Part shown: positions 34,039 through 42,476 of the stretch, one piece after another
Layout: each line of letters begins with the position of its first letter
How positions within the stretch are numbered: the first letter of the stretch is position 1
IMG/VR virus record: IMGVR_UViG_3300042549_009448
Span: 62,001 to 126,000 of that record
Length of the DNA: 64,000 nucleotides
Strand: one strand, 5' to 3'
From: a virus
Position numbers and translations under genes: made by a program
Notes under the pieces: model-generated
Databases searched by the model: none
What the model was told of the DNA's origin: nothing
Seen by the model: the letters and a program-made list of their open reading frames with translations, nothing else

Positions 34039-34479
34039 ATGGAAGAAACTGCACCGAAAAGAACGATTGCTGAAGTCTTCAGAGAGAAGCGAGAGTCTTT
34101 CTCTGGGGAAATTTATATTGGCATTAAACTTCTTGAAAACATTCGCAAAATACCTGAGGCTCAAGTAACATTTTTAAGTCTACGTCAACGAATGTTGGAA
34201 GAGAATCATACTCTCATTGAGCACTTTACTCAACTCAAAAAGACCTTTCGTGAAAAGAAGGGAGAAGAATGGGTTGATGCTTCAAAGAACCATCAAATTC
34301 GATATGGTACCAACGAAAAGAACACAATCGTTGATGGAAAAACTGCCGTTATCAAGGAAAAGATTGAACAGGTTGAAAACCAGATAGGATTCTATGCAGA
34401 ATCAATTAAAACAATAGATGCTGTCCTTTTTGGGATCAAAACTCGTCTAGACGTTCAAAAGCTCCTTGATGGGCATTAA
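34039..34479 (+). CDS. uvsY: UvsY-like recombination mediator
   Basis: 146 residues, mostly helical and charged, close to the T4 UvsY length (137). The C-terminal part, VIKEKIEQVENQIGFYAESI followed by KTIDAVLFGIKTRLDVQKLL, resembles the UvsY C-terminus (..LLDFCSGALDAIKSR..). In T4 uvsY lies immediately upstream of uvsW, as here (15 nt gap). UvsY loads the UvsX recombinase on gp32-coated ssDNA. Similarity is modest and context carries much of the weight. Confidence 0.6.
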   Translation: MEETAPKRTIAEVFREKRESFSGEIYIGIKLLENIRKIPEAQVTFLSLRQRMLEENHTLIEHFTQLKKTFREKKGEEWVDASKNHQIRYGTNEKNTIVDGKTAVIKEKIEQVENQIGFYAESIKTIDAVLFGIKTRLDVQKLLDGH

Positions 34480-34494
34480 AAATATCTTAAATGC

Positions 34495-36045
34495 TTGCTA
34501 AGCTTCAAACTATCAGACGATCGACAATTTCTTGTATTAGTAAATCACGATACTAAGAGCGAACTCAAAGATTTGCAATTTTATTTTAAAAAGAGACAAA
34601 AAGGTTATCTATTCAATCGTTTATATAAACGAAAACTATGGGATGGATACGATCATTTTGTTATTGTTGACAAAGAAACAGGCGTTCGCAAAATCGGAAT
34701 AGGTCTTTGGAAAGAACTTTTTAATTTCAGTAAAAAATTTGAATATGAAGTTCATATTGAAGACTATGAAAAGCTTTTTAACCTAAAGTTCACAAAGGAC
34801 CAGCTTGAGAAGTTTACGTCAGTTATGCTAGACGGTTCAAACATTGAGGCCAGGGACTATCAATTAGAGGCAGTATTTCGTGCCCTAAAATATAAGTTCT
34901 GTTCTCTTGAACTTGCGACCTCTGCTGGTAAAACAATTATTTTCTTTCTGTATTTGGCGTTTCTTAAAAGAAAGGGTATTCTTGCAGGAGCCGGTAAGAA
35001 AGCGCTAATCGTCGTTCCTCGAGCTGGACTTGTTAGTCAAACTGCTGAAAAATTCACAGATGACTATAATACAGGCCTAATGAGCTTTAACGTAATGACA
35101 ATAGGCGGAAAGAGTAAATATTCAGATAAAGCATTTGCCGACTCAGAAATAGTTATTTCAACTTATCAAAGCCTAATTAACAGATCTCCTGAATTTTTCA
35201 AGGAATTTAGTATTGTATGTATTGATGAAGCTCACACATCACGAGGACAATCAGTTAGGGATATTTTATTGCAGTCAGTTAATGCTGAATATAAATTGGG
35301 ACTTTCTGGCACAATTAAAATAGAAGAAGAATATTCAGACTTCTTCCGAATTCAAGAATTCTTAGGTCCATTAAGTATGACTCTTTCAGCAAGTCATCTA
35401 ATTGAAAATAATTATTCACCAGACGTCTATATTAAAATGGTTTACTTGGAATATCCTAAAACTGAACCGTTTGTTGAGAAGTATATGGCACTTAGGGAAG
35501 AAGGAAAGTCTGGTAAAGATATGTACGATTCCGAAAAGGCATTTATTGTTTCGTATGATCCTAGAATAGACTTTATCTCTGCATTCGTCAAGAAACTTGA
35601 AGGAAATACCCTAATTTTATACATAAACGTAAAGGACCAATACGGTCAACGCATCTGTGATCGAATAAAAGAGTGGAGAGAGCATGTTTATTATATTGAC
35701 GGTGGTGTAAATAGTTCCGATCGCGATACGTATCAAAGAATCATGGAAGCAGGTCCAGGTGTTACACTAGTTGCATCATACGGAACATTTTCGACTGGAA
35801 TTGACCTGAAAAACGTTAATCATATTATTCTAGCTGAGAGTTACAAGTCTGAAGTAACAATACGTCAATCAATAGGTAGGGGTATGCGTGGATTGAAAGG
35901 GAAAGTTAAGGTAACTATTTATGACCTAATTGATGATCTTAATGGATACATCGTTAAGCACGGTCAGGCTAGAGAGAAAATTTATAAGAGTCAAAAATTC
36001 ATTGTGTCTAAACACAAATTTGATCTAAGCAAGATTAAGGGTTAA
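34495..36045 (+). CDS. uvsW: UvsW-type SF2 helicase
   Basis: 516 residues. SF2 motifs: LELATSAGKTIIFFLYLAF (Walker A), VVPRAGLVSQTAEKF (Ia), VCIDEAHTSRGQS (DEAH-type box), LGLSGTIK (III), VASYGTFSTGIDLKNVNHII (V) and QSIGRGMRGLKGK (VI). The N-terminal 80 residues match the small UvsW domain (FYFKKRQKGYLFNRLYKRKL, WDGYDHF). UvsW unwinds R-loops and D-loops and resolves branched DNA during the switch to recombination-dependent replication. The apparent start is TTG at 34495. The ATG at 34491 is out of frame. Confidence 0.9.
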   Translation: MLSFKLSDDRQFLVLVNHDTKSELKDLQFYFKKRQKGYLFNRLYKRKLWDGYDHFVIVDKETGVRKIGIGLWKELFNFSKKFEYEVHIEDYEKLFNLKFTKDQLEKFTSVMLDGSNIEARDYQLEAVFRALKYKFCSLELATSAGKTIIFFLYLAFLKRKGILAGAGKKALIVVPRAGLVSQTAEKFTDDYNTGLMSFNVMTIGGKSKYSDKAFADSEIVISTYQSLINRSPEFFKEFSIVCIDEAHTSRGQSVRDILLQSVNAEYKLGLSGTIKIEEEYSDFFRIQEFLGPLSMTLSASHLIENNYSPDVYIKMVYLEYPKTEPFVEKYMALREEGKSGKDMYDSEKAFIVSYDPRIDFISAFVKKLEGNTLILYINVKDQYGQRICDRIKEWREHVYYIDGGVNSSDRDTYQRIMEAGPGVTLVASYGTFSTGIDLKNVNHIILAESYKSEVTIRQSIGRGMRGLKGKVKVTIYDLIDDLNGYIVKHGQAREKIYKSQKFIVSKHKFDLSKIKG

Positions 36046-36724
36046 CTAACTTTATTTCAAAGCCTCTATCTCTCCAGGTATGAACGTAATAGGTTACGTC
36101 GTCTACCTCATGGTCCCGCTGCTCATAGCCCTCTCCCCAACCATCAGCGTATTGGCCTGCTAATTCTTCTTTCATTGCCTCAATGTCAAGATCAGATTGT
36201 GCAACGACTTCAACTACAAAATTACCTTCCCTAGTTACTCCTTTTGCTCTAATCGTTTCAACTCCTGGAACATCTGAATACTCTTCAAGTGTAGATTCAT
36301 TAAAGTCATTAACTAGATCATCTTCAAAATCACGAGCCTCAACGACTCCTTGGTAAGATAACGGCTCGTTGAAATCGCCTGCTCTCCTAATTTCTTCTTC
36401 AGCTGCGTCAAAGAATTCATCCTCATCAATTTCTTCATCTTGGTATTGTCTATACTCGTAACTAAAATCAAATCCAAGATCCTGAGCCTGGCTCACGAAT
36501 TCATCAACTCCGTATTGTGAAGCGCTCTCAAACCAGCTTTGGTAGTCCAAGCTAATGAATATTTGTGACTCGAATCTGAATGTTTTACTCATTGGCATAC
36601 CGAGTGATGTTAACCTATCCACTTCATCAGGGTTAAATTCACGATTCGCTTTAGGCTTGCTATCAAAATCGAATTCTAGCTGGTTTTCAGCTATAAATTC
36701 TTCGAATAGTCTAACGTGTTTCAT
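36035..36724 (-). CDS. Acidic putative internal head protein with capsid-targeting motif
   Basis: 229 residues. Begins MKHVRLFEEFIAENQLEFD, nearly identical in form to the T4 IPIII leader, with cutting predicted after IAE. The rest is strongly acidic (D, E and Q rich) with a final small domain rich in aromatic residues (VDDVTYYVHTWRDRGFEIKL). A perfect TATAAATA box lies 21 nt upstream. Its 3' end overlaps the convergent uvsW by 11 nt. No enzyme motif. Confidence 0.68.
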   Translation of the reverse strand: MKHVRLFEEFIAENQLEFDFDSKPKANREFNPDEVDRLTSLGMPMSKTFRFESQIFISLDYQSWFESASQYGVDEFVSQAQDLGFDFSYEYRQYQDEEIDEDEFFDAAEEEIRRAGDFNEPLSYQGVVEARDFEDDLVNDFNESTLEEYSDVPGVETIRAKGVTREGNFVVEVVAQSDLDIEAMKEELAGQYADGWGEGYEQRDHEVDDVTYYVHTWRDRGFEIKLVNP

Positions 36725-36735
36725 TTATCGTTGTT

Positions 36736-37500
36736 TTATTTTATCTTATTTATATCTCTAACCCACTCGTAAAAATAAGTGTCTGCAGTTTTTCTAAAGT
36801 TTTCAATTTCACGAGTTATCATTGCCAGGTCTTCCTTAACTTCAGTAAGCGTTGTTAGATCTGTATCGATCTGCTTTAGTAAAGCCTGTCTCAATGTCAT
36901 TGCCTTTTTACCATTCTCAAGGTCGTCAACATCAATCAAGCCTATTTCAGCAAGTCGATTAGTATCATCCAGGTTGGTCATTAAGTCTTTAACTAGCGTA
37001 AGAGCAGACTCATCGTAGTCTAAATAGTCTTCAATTAGAAAATATGAATCGTTTTCAATATCATCATGAGTCGTTTCTGGATAGATTATTAGCCAACCTC
37101 CACTCTTGCCTCCGGCACCAACTTTCCTTATCCATGAGAATGATTCTTTATAGTCTTCGGCATGCATTTCAAAAGTCTCTTCCATGTACCTAGCCCAGTC
37201 ATCATACATCATTTCATCATCAACCTCCTCTAGGTCTTCTTCACCCTTTGCCTCTGCCCATTTTTCTAGCTCTGGATATGCATGAATTTTCATGTTTAGC
37301 GCGTAATGAGCGTTGCGTCCCTCGCGGGCGTACCAGTACAGGTTCTCTAACTCATTCAAAGCGTTCGATAGCTCTTGTAATTTATCAATGACTTCAGTGT
37401 CCTGTATTTGAGATAGCTTGGTCAAGCGGTAGGACCCAAGATCTCGATCCGCTCGCTCCAATATGAATTGTGAAAATGTAAATATTCTACTACCTAGCAT
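36736..37500 (-). CDS. Putative internal head protein with capsid-targeting motif
   Basis: 254 residues. The N-terminus MLGSRIFTFSQFILERADRD carries the tag (T-F-S-Q-F-I-L-E). The body is helical and acidic, with a central WIRKVGAGGKSGGWLIIYPE segment that looks like a small beta sheet, and ends in a likely coiled coil (TLTEVKEDLAMITREIENFR). Start overlaps the upstream stop by 11 nt. Family unknown. Confidence 0.65.
   Translation of the reverse strand: MLGSRIFTFSQFILERADRDLGSYRLTKLSQIQDTEVIDKLQELSNALNELENLYWYAREGRNAHYALNMKIHAYPELEKWAEAKGEEDLEEVDDEMMYDDWARYMEETFEMHAEDYKESFSWIRKVGAGGKSGGWLIIYPETTHDDIENDSYFLIEDYLDYDESALTLVKDLMTNLDDTNRLAEIGLIDVDDLENGKKAMTLRQALLKQIDTDLTTLTEVKEDLAMITREIENFRKTADTYFYEWVRDINKIK
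36745..36756 (-). promoter_or_regulatory. Late-type promoter
   Basis: GATATAAATAAG on the minus strand with a perfect TATAAATA, 21 nt upstream of the ATG at 36724. Confidence 0.62.
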
Positions 37501-37885
37501 TCTTTGCTTTACTTATTTCAATCGCCTGTAATTGCTTTACTGCTTTTTTACGACTTGTGTGAGTTCCCAATACTTGAGTTCCCTTTTTATTCTTTACTTC
37601 CCATTTATCTCCGTGCTTAACGATCTTTTCAGTTATCTCGTTAAACTCCGAAAAGCTATGAACCTTATTTTCGTGAATCGCCAATTCTAATTGTTTAGCA
37701 AAGACTGCTGGTTGGGGCTCAGTGCTACAATTACCTAAGGCTGCTGCGCATATCTCAACTTTTTTAACTATATCAGCTACTCTATCCTTAATAACCTCGA
37801 GTTTTTGAACCTGCACAGTAGTTAGTTCAGTCGTATTTTCTTCAATCATGTACAGATACTCAAGAAACTGGTCAATTTTTTCCAT
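37490..37885 (-). CDS. Putative head protein with internal tag-like motif and small C-terminal domain
   Basis: 131 residues. Residues 77-86 read HSFSEFNEIT, matching the tag, and the N-terminus MEKIDQFLEYLYMIEEN is a weaker version. The last 45 residues (DKWEVKNKKGTQVLGTHTSR, KKAVKQLQAIEI) match a small phage domain often found at protein C-termini, with a G-T-H-x-[ST]-x-x-x-A-x-x-Q-L-x-A-I pattern. Overlaps the next gene by 11 nt. Function unknown. Confidence 0.6.
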   Translation of the reverse strand: MEKIDQFLEYLYMIEENTTELTTVQVQKLEVIKDRVADIVKKVEICAAALGNCSTEPQPAVFAKQLELAIHENKVHSFSEFNEITEKIVKHGDKWEVKNKKGTQVLGTHTSRKKAVKQLQAIEISKAKNAR

Positions 37886-38494
37886 TTACAGAGATATTTT
37901 TGAGGCAATTACAATGCCAAGTATTAATTTAGCATAAACAAGCCTGAAATGAAAGTATGTGAATATTACATTTAAGTTTTCTTTCGAAATCTTAACAACT
38001 CCTTTTTTCGTATAGAGCTTATTCACTGAATTTATCACAGAGACCGCTTCGTCTAGCGATTTTCCGCCCAATAACGATTGTATAACATCATTAAAGGTTT
38101 CCTTGCTTAGGGTCGCGGATCTATCTTTGATTCCATTAAGCCATAAATCTGACTCCATTACTATATCTCGTTTAAGAAAAATGTCCTTGGCCTTTAATCC
38201 TTTGTCTATTCGTTTTGCAATCTTGTCTAGATTCTTAACTGAGTCCGCAACATCGCCTATCCATTCAAGTTCACCAGGATACATTGAGATCACCATTTTT
38301 GATGGTGATCCAGTATTCGTAAAGTTTATTAAACTTGGGTTGGACCGGCTGGCAGTTGAAAATTCTTCGTCGAACATCATTGCCATGACCTGAGCCTCTG
38401 CGACCTCCATCGAGAATTCATTTCCAAATGGAAAATTCTTCATGAATGGAAATGCTCGGTTAATCTTGGTTCTGTCAGTAGTGATTTCTCTCAC
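37886..38494 (-). CDS. Unknown protein with hydrophobic C-terminus
   Basis: 202 residues with a GTG start at 38494. An ATG at 38443 is the alternative. The middle is helical and basic. The last 30 residues (YFHFRLVYAKLILGIVIASK) are hydrophobic enough for one membrane helix. First gene of a four-gene minus block, 17 nt behind a late-type box. Ends 1 nt before the next start codon. No family recognised. Confidence 0.55.
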   Translation of the reverse strand: MREITTDRTKINRAFPFMKNFPFGNEFSMEVAEAQVMAMMFDEEFSTASRSNPSLINFTNTGSPSKMVISMYPGELEWIGDVADSVKNLDKIAKRIDKGLKAKDIFLKRDIVMESDLWLNGIKDRSATLSKETFNDVIQSLLGGKSLDEAVSVINSVNKLYTKKGVVKISKENLNVIFTYFHFRLVYAKLILGIVIASKISL

Positions 38495-38510
38495 CGGTAA
38501 AAGCTTTTAG

Positions 38511-38520
38511 GTTATTTATT
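38511..38520 (-). promoter_or_regulatory. Late-type promoter for 38.5-36.0 kb block
   Basis: AATAAATAAC on the minus strand, 17 nt upstream of the GTG start at 38494. Confidence 0.5.
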
Positions 38521-38563
38521 TGGTAAATTAAACCAAATTGGGTATTTAAAGTACAACACATAT

Positions 38564-40192
38564 ATGTCAAAACAACTTGAACAACAAATCAAATCACTCG
38601 ACCTAAAGCAGAATGCAATAAAGATCTTGATTAACTCATTTTATGGAGCCTTCGGCAATCGATATTTTTATTTCCATAACAATGATATTGCACAGTCAAT
38701 CACTTTGCAAGGCCAAGATCTAATCAAGTTCTCAATCAAGGCGGTTAACCACTATTTCACGAGTAAGTGGCATTTAGACACAGAGCTTCATGAAAAGCTT
38801 GGAATATCAGGTATGCAGGTCAATCAGATTGAGAGAGAAGCTGCTGTTTACACTGATACTGACTCGGTTTACGTGTGTTTTGACTTTGCAATACGATCAG
38901 TCGAAGGTTTAGAATTATCTGAGCATGAAGCTCTTGAATTTTGCTTGGGAATCAATCGTAATCGATTAAAACACTATTTTGAACAGGCTTTTGAAAAGTA
39001 TGCATCTCATTTCAACACGGATAACCGTCAGAACTTTGAGCTTGAGAATCTATCCCGTGCTGGAATCTGGCTTGCAAAGAAAAAATACGTGCTAAAAGTT
39101 TCATACAAAGATAATAAGCATGAAAGACTCCTAGACAAGGAATCACTAATCATTAAGGGCCTTGAAGCAATTCAGGCATCATATCCAATTTGGGCACGTA
39201 AGCATTTACAGGATCTCTATTGGGAACTCCTAGACTTGGGTTACAGCCTAGACCTTGAAAGAGACCTAATTCCTTGGCTCGCCGCTCTTAAAGAAGAGTG
39301 CAATCAACTTACGATTGATGAGATTGCCTTTAACTTTTCAGTTAGAGTTTACGAAGATTACGTTAAGAAATTAAATCCGCTTCAGCTTGAAACAGGAATG
39401 CCAATTTACGGCAGAGCCGCCGCTTACCACAATCACCTAATCAAAAAGACCAATAACCAAAAGTACAATCTCATTCGTAGTGGTTCAAAGATTAAATTCT
39501 ACTATGCTGCTACTAACGAACATAATTTTGATATTTTTGCCTATGCACCCGGTGCTTTTCCTGAAGAGTTTGCAGTACCGATGGATAGAGACCAGCAATT
39601 CTTTAGATTACTTGTTGAGCCTATTAATAAACTCTTAGTCGCAATGGGCTATTCTGAATTGACTCCTCAACTTGCTCGCAAGGTCGATGTAATTAAATCA
39701 AGAAGCCGCAGCAAGGAGTTCACACCGGAAGAAACATTCCCATTGTATGCAGTTAGTTCAGTTACTCTAGACTACTCTGAAATTCCGGAAAGCTGTCAAC
39801 ACTTCATAGGTGACCCTGATCGACAGATTCCTCCAGATCTTTTCTCAACCTACATTTCATCCATTTCAAAATTTGGTCTGAATACGGTAATTGTGCCTAA
39901 ACACGAACTTACTAAGTACAGAGATCGAGTTGCAAAGAAATTAGGAATTGAAGTATCAGATCCTTTCGCGATTCCAATTGAAGTGATGCGAGCGTATTTA
40001 GTTGAAAATGGCTGGTCTGAACTCATGAATACACCTGATGGAAAAGGCGCTTGGCTACAAACTGATAAGTACGAAAAGGCCATAAAACAGCGCAAGGACT
40101 ATTACAAAATGGGATATGATCTTGATAGAGCCTATAAGAGTGCAATAAAACCAAAGGCTGAAAAGAAGATAAAAGTAACTGATGAAAATTGA
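38564..40192 (+). CDS. B-family DNA polymerase, C-terminal half (split gp43-like)
   Basis: 542 residues, whereas T4 gp43 has about 900. It begins just before motif B, QNAIKILINSFYGAFGNRYF (K-x3-N-S-x-Y-G), and contains motif C, AAVYTDTDSVYVCF, with the catalytic Asp pair, then the thumb region. The exonuclease domain and palm motif A (D-x-x-S-L-Y-P) are missing, and no ORF with them occurs in the window. The catalytic site would be completed by a partner encoded elsewhere. Split gp43 is known in some T4-type phages (for example Aeromonas phages). The upstream gap of 69 nt is a promoter region, so the gene is independently expressed, not simply truncated. Confidence 0.88.
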   Translation: MSKQLEQQIKSLDLKQNAIKILINSFYGAFGNRYFYFHNNDIAQSITLQGQDLIKFSIKAVNHYFTSKWHLDTELHEKLGISGMQVNQIEREAAVYTDTDSVYVCFDFAIRSVEGLELSEHEALEFCLGINRNRLKHYFEQAFEKYASHFNTDNRQNFELENLSRAGIWLAKKKYVLKVSYKDNKHERLLDKESLIIKGLEAIQASYPIWARKHLQDLYWELLDLGYSLDLERDLIPWLAALKEECNQLTIDEIAFNFSVRVYEDYVKKLNPLQLETGMPIYGRAAAYHNHLIKKTNNQKYNLIRSGSKIKFYYAATNEHNFDIFAYAPGAFPEEFAVPMDRDQQFFRLLVEPINKLLVAMGYSELTPQLARKVDVIKSRSRSKEFTPEETFPLYAVSSVTLDYSEIPESCQHFIGDPDRQIPPDLFSTYISSISKFGLNTVIVPKHELTKYRDRVAKKLGIEVSDPFAIPIEVMRAYLVENGWSELMNTPDGKGAWLQTDKYEKAIKQRKDYYKMGYDLDRAYKSAIKPKAEKKIKVTDEN

Positions 40193-41303
40193 GGAAATAT
40201 CAGCCTTCTTGGAAATTCTCTTACGTAAGAGATTTCATGATGTGCCTGAAAAACAAAAGATTGAAGAGCATAGTTCGCGTAAGCTAAATTTTGCGTGTCC
40301 AATCTGTGGAGACTCTGATAAAAAGGTCTCCAAGAAACGTGGTAACTTGTATTTAGACACTGGTGCCTACAAGTGTTTTAATGACGGGTGTATGGCGTAC
40401 TTGCCAATCGGTGAATTCATTGCCAGAATGAGTAAGGAACACAGCATCATGTTACCAAGCTTCTTACTGGACGGAGATTATCAACCTGTGAAAGTAAAAC
40501 GGGTTGAGAACCAGCTTTTACGATTCTTAACCTCTGATACGAGTCAGCTTGTGACCATCACAGATATCATTAACCGATTCTCATTAAAGCGACTTGACCT
40601 CGTTCCGGAAACCTCTACTGCATTTCAATACATCAAATCCAGGGATCTTAACCTAATCGAGGATTTCGGAGACTGTCTCTACACTGATGCAAGCGATAAT
40701 AAAGTCTACATATTTAATTTTGATCGCAGGTCCGGTAAGCTGCTTGGATTTGCAATTCGTAGTCTAGATCCAAACACTGATCGAAAATACATCATTAAGT
40801 CATACACCGATCTCTCAATTATTTTTGCTCAACGTGGATTGAATAAGGGCCTGGTTGAGGACGCTAACTTCTTGAATAACTACTTTAATATCTTGAACGT
40901 TGATTTCACCAAGCCGATTCTAATGACTGAGGGTCAATTCGATTCGATGTTGCTTGAGAATTGTATTGCAACTTCTGGTGCGTCAAAAGCACGTAGCATT
41001 CTTGCTAATTTAGGAGCAAAGGGCGCAACTCGAGTGGTGTTTGACCGAGATAAGGCAGGTAAGACACAGATGATGAACTTCATCAAGCAAGGTTACTCGG
41101 TTTTTCTGTGGAACAAGGCAATCGACTACCTAAAAAAGAAATATTCTTCAACTGAAGAGATGAAAGAGCTTCAAAGAATCAAGGACATCAATGATATGTA
41201 CTCATTCATTCATTCCAAGGACTCTGAGTACAGTCCACGTGATTTTAATCAATGGATCAATAGCTATTTTAGCGAAACCGTGTTTGACATGGCGTACCTA
41301 TAA
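40182..41303 (+). CDS. DNA primase (gp61/DnaG-type)
   Basis: 373 residues. Zinc-binding region near the N-terminus: FACPICGDSDKKVSKKRGNL and YKCFNDGCMAYLPIG. The Toprim domain at about residues 240-305 has ILMTEGQFDSMLLENCIATSG (E-G-x-x-D) and TRVVFDRDKAGKTQM (D-x-D), then IKDINDMY. Length and order match T4 gp61 (342 residues), which makes RNA primers with the gp41 helicase. It overlaps the polymerase gene by 11 nt. Confidence 0.88.
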   Translation: MKIEEISAFLEILLRKRFHDVPEKQKIEEHSSRKLNFACPICGDSDKKVSKKRGNLYLDTGAYKCFNDGCMAYLPIGEFIARMSKEHSIMLPSFLLDGDYQPVKVKRVENQLLRFLTSDTSQLVTITDIINRFSLKRLDLVPETSTAFQYIKSRDLNLIEDFGDCLYTDASDNKVYIFNFDRRSGKLLGFAIRSLDPNTDRKYIIKSYTDLSIIFAQRGLNKGLVEDANFLNNYFNILNVDFTKPILMTEGQFDSMLLENCIATSGASKARSILANLGAKGATRVVFDRDKAGKTQMMNFIKQGYSVFLWNKAIDYLKKKYSSTEEMKELQRIKDINDMYSFIHSKDSEYSPRDFNQWINSYFSETVFDMAYL

Positions 41304-41306
41304 ATA
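41299..41306 (+). promoter_or_regulatory. Perfect late-type box overlapping primase stop
   Basis: TATAAATA spans the primase TAA stop and ends 5 nt before the gp4-like ATG. If active, transcription would start at or next to the ATG and could feed the portal gene. It may be partly coincidental because the stop codon supplies the TAA. Confidence 0.4.
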
Positions 41307-41311
41307 ACTAT

Positions 41312-41818
41312 ATGAAACCTAAAGAGCAAAAGAGCATCAAGACCTTCTTAAAACCCCGAGCTGGAAAAATCAGACAGGGCTATTTCAAACCAGCCTTTCC
41401 TGAAAAATACGTCGGGGATCCAACTCAAATCATATTTAGATCAAGTTGGGAATTTAAGTTTCTTAAATGGTGCGATCACAGCCCAACCGTAATCAAGTAC
41501 TCCAGTGAACCCGTTGGAATTCCTTACTACAGCCCATTAGACAAGAGAGGCCACACCTACTACATTGATTTTTATGTGGTTACAAAGGATAACGACAGTA
41601 GAGAACAGTCATGGTTAATTGAGGTCAAGCCTGACAAATACACCAAACCACCAACTGCCCCAGCCAGAATGACTGATAAGCAAACTGCAAGTTATGTGTA
41701 TGCAGCAAAGCAGTACATCGTCAATCAGGCTAAATTCGAAGCAGCAAAAGAATTCGCTTCAGTCAGAGGTTTAAAATTCGGAATAATTACCGAAAACTTT
41801 CTGTTCAAATCGATATAA
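41312..41818 (+). CDS. Head completion protein (gp4/gp50/gp65-like nuclease fold)
   Basis: 168 residues. QGYFKPAFPEKYVGDPTQII, FRSSWEFKFLKWCDHSPTVI and KYSSEPVGIPYYSPLDKRGH are the hallmark of T4 gp4-type head completion proteins, which share the TnsA/restriction-endonuclease fold. The catalytic-like residues are the Glu in SSWE, the Asp in YIDFYV and the EVK in WLIEVKPDKY. The protein acts after DNA packaging to finish the head for tail joining. Located between primase and portal. Confidence 0.88.
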   Translation: MKPKEQKSIKTFLKPRAGKIRQGYFKPAFPEKYVGDPTQIIFRSSWEFKFLKWCDHSPTVIKYSSEPVGIPYYSPLDKRGHTYYIDFYVVTKDNDSREQSWLIEVKPDKYTKPPTAPARMTDKQTASYVYAAKQYIVNQAKFEAAKEFASVRGLKFGIITENFLFKSI

Positions 41819-41827
41819 AAGATAGTA

Positions 41828-42460
41828 ATGGCAATACAGCAAATAAAAGAATACATTAAAACTGGCAAGGTCGAGAATTTTACTCAGGCTGGTCCAAATT
41901 ACAGATTCGTTGAAGAATCCATGCAGGTTCCAATCTTGATTCCCGGCCATGTCTATACGTTTGTTGCGAAAACAGTTAATGGAAATGACGGCTTACCGAG
42001 CCTAGACGATTATACGTCCGGCCAAAGTGATAAAGTTAAACCCTACATCGATAACTATCCAATATTCATTTCGTTAGGGCACAGTGGGCCAATTCAATTC
42101 GGCTTGAACCTCAAAGTAATGCCACAACAATTAAGACGAAAGTTCATCCAGACCTACCTAAATCGAATTCTACCGGTACTGTCTAACTTAACTGACAGTA
42201 AGGGAGAGTTCATAGAGTATCAAAAAAGAATCAGACAGCCAGAAATGAATCCCTTTGGCTCGGTGAATAAAGACTTCATAATGAACATCAGCCCATATTC
42301 AGGTATTAAATTTGAGTTCCTGGTTGATAAATATAACAGAGAAGAAATGCGCTACTTGCGCTTAATAGATTGGCCGACCGTGCCAAAAATCGGAGAAGTT
42401 AACTACTCTCGTGATGAATCTATTGCGACAAGATCACGAATTTCAGACTTTTTGAAATAA
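41828..42460 (+). CDS. Conserved phage protein between gp4 and portal genes
   Basis: 210 residues. It has VPILIPGHVYTFVAKTVNG, then NYPIFISLGHSGPIQFGLNL and KVMPQQLRRKFIQTYLNRIL. I recall this Y-P-x-[FV]...G-x-N-x-x-x-[ML]-P...R pattern in unnamed structural proteins of large phages. A late or structural role fits its place among head genes (9 nt after gp4 and 16 nt before portal). In T4 the gene after 4 is 53, but I see no clear gp53 signature here. Confidence 0.55.
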   Translation: MAIQQIKEYIKTGKVENFTQAGPNYRFVEESMQVPILIPGHVYTFVAKTVNGNDGLPSLDDYTSGQSDKVKPYIDNYPIFISLGHSGPIQFGLNLKVMPQQLRRKFIQTYLNRILPVLSNLTDSKGEFIEYQKRIRQPEMNPFGSVNKDFIMNISPYSGIKFEFLVDKYNREEMRYLRLIDWPTVPKIGEVNYSRDESIATRSRISDFLK

Positions 42461-42476
42461 CATAACACATAAATAA

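Noticed and set aside
42466-42476. ATAAATAA just before the portal ATG as a late promoter
   Set aside because: It abuts the start codon, so transcription would begin inside the gene. More likely an A-rich initiation region.
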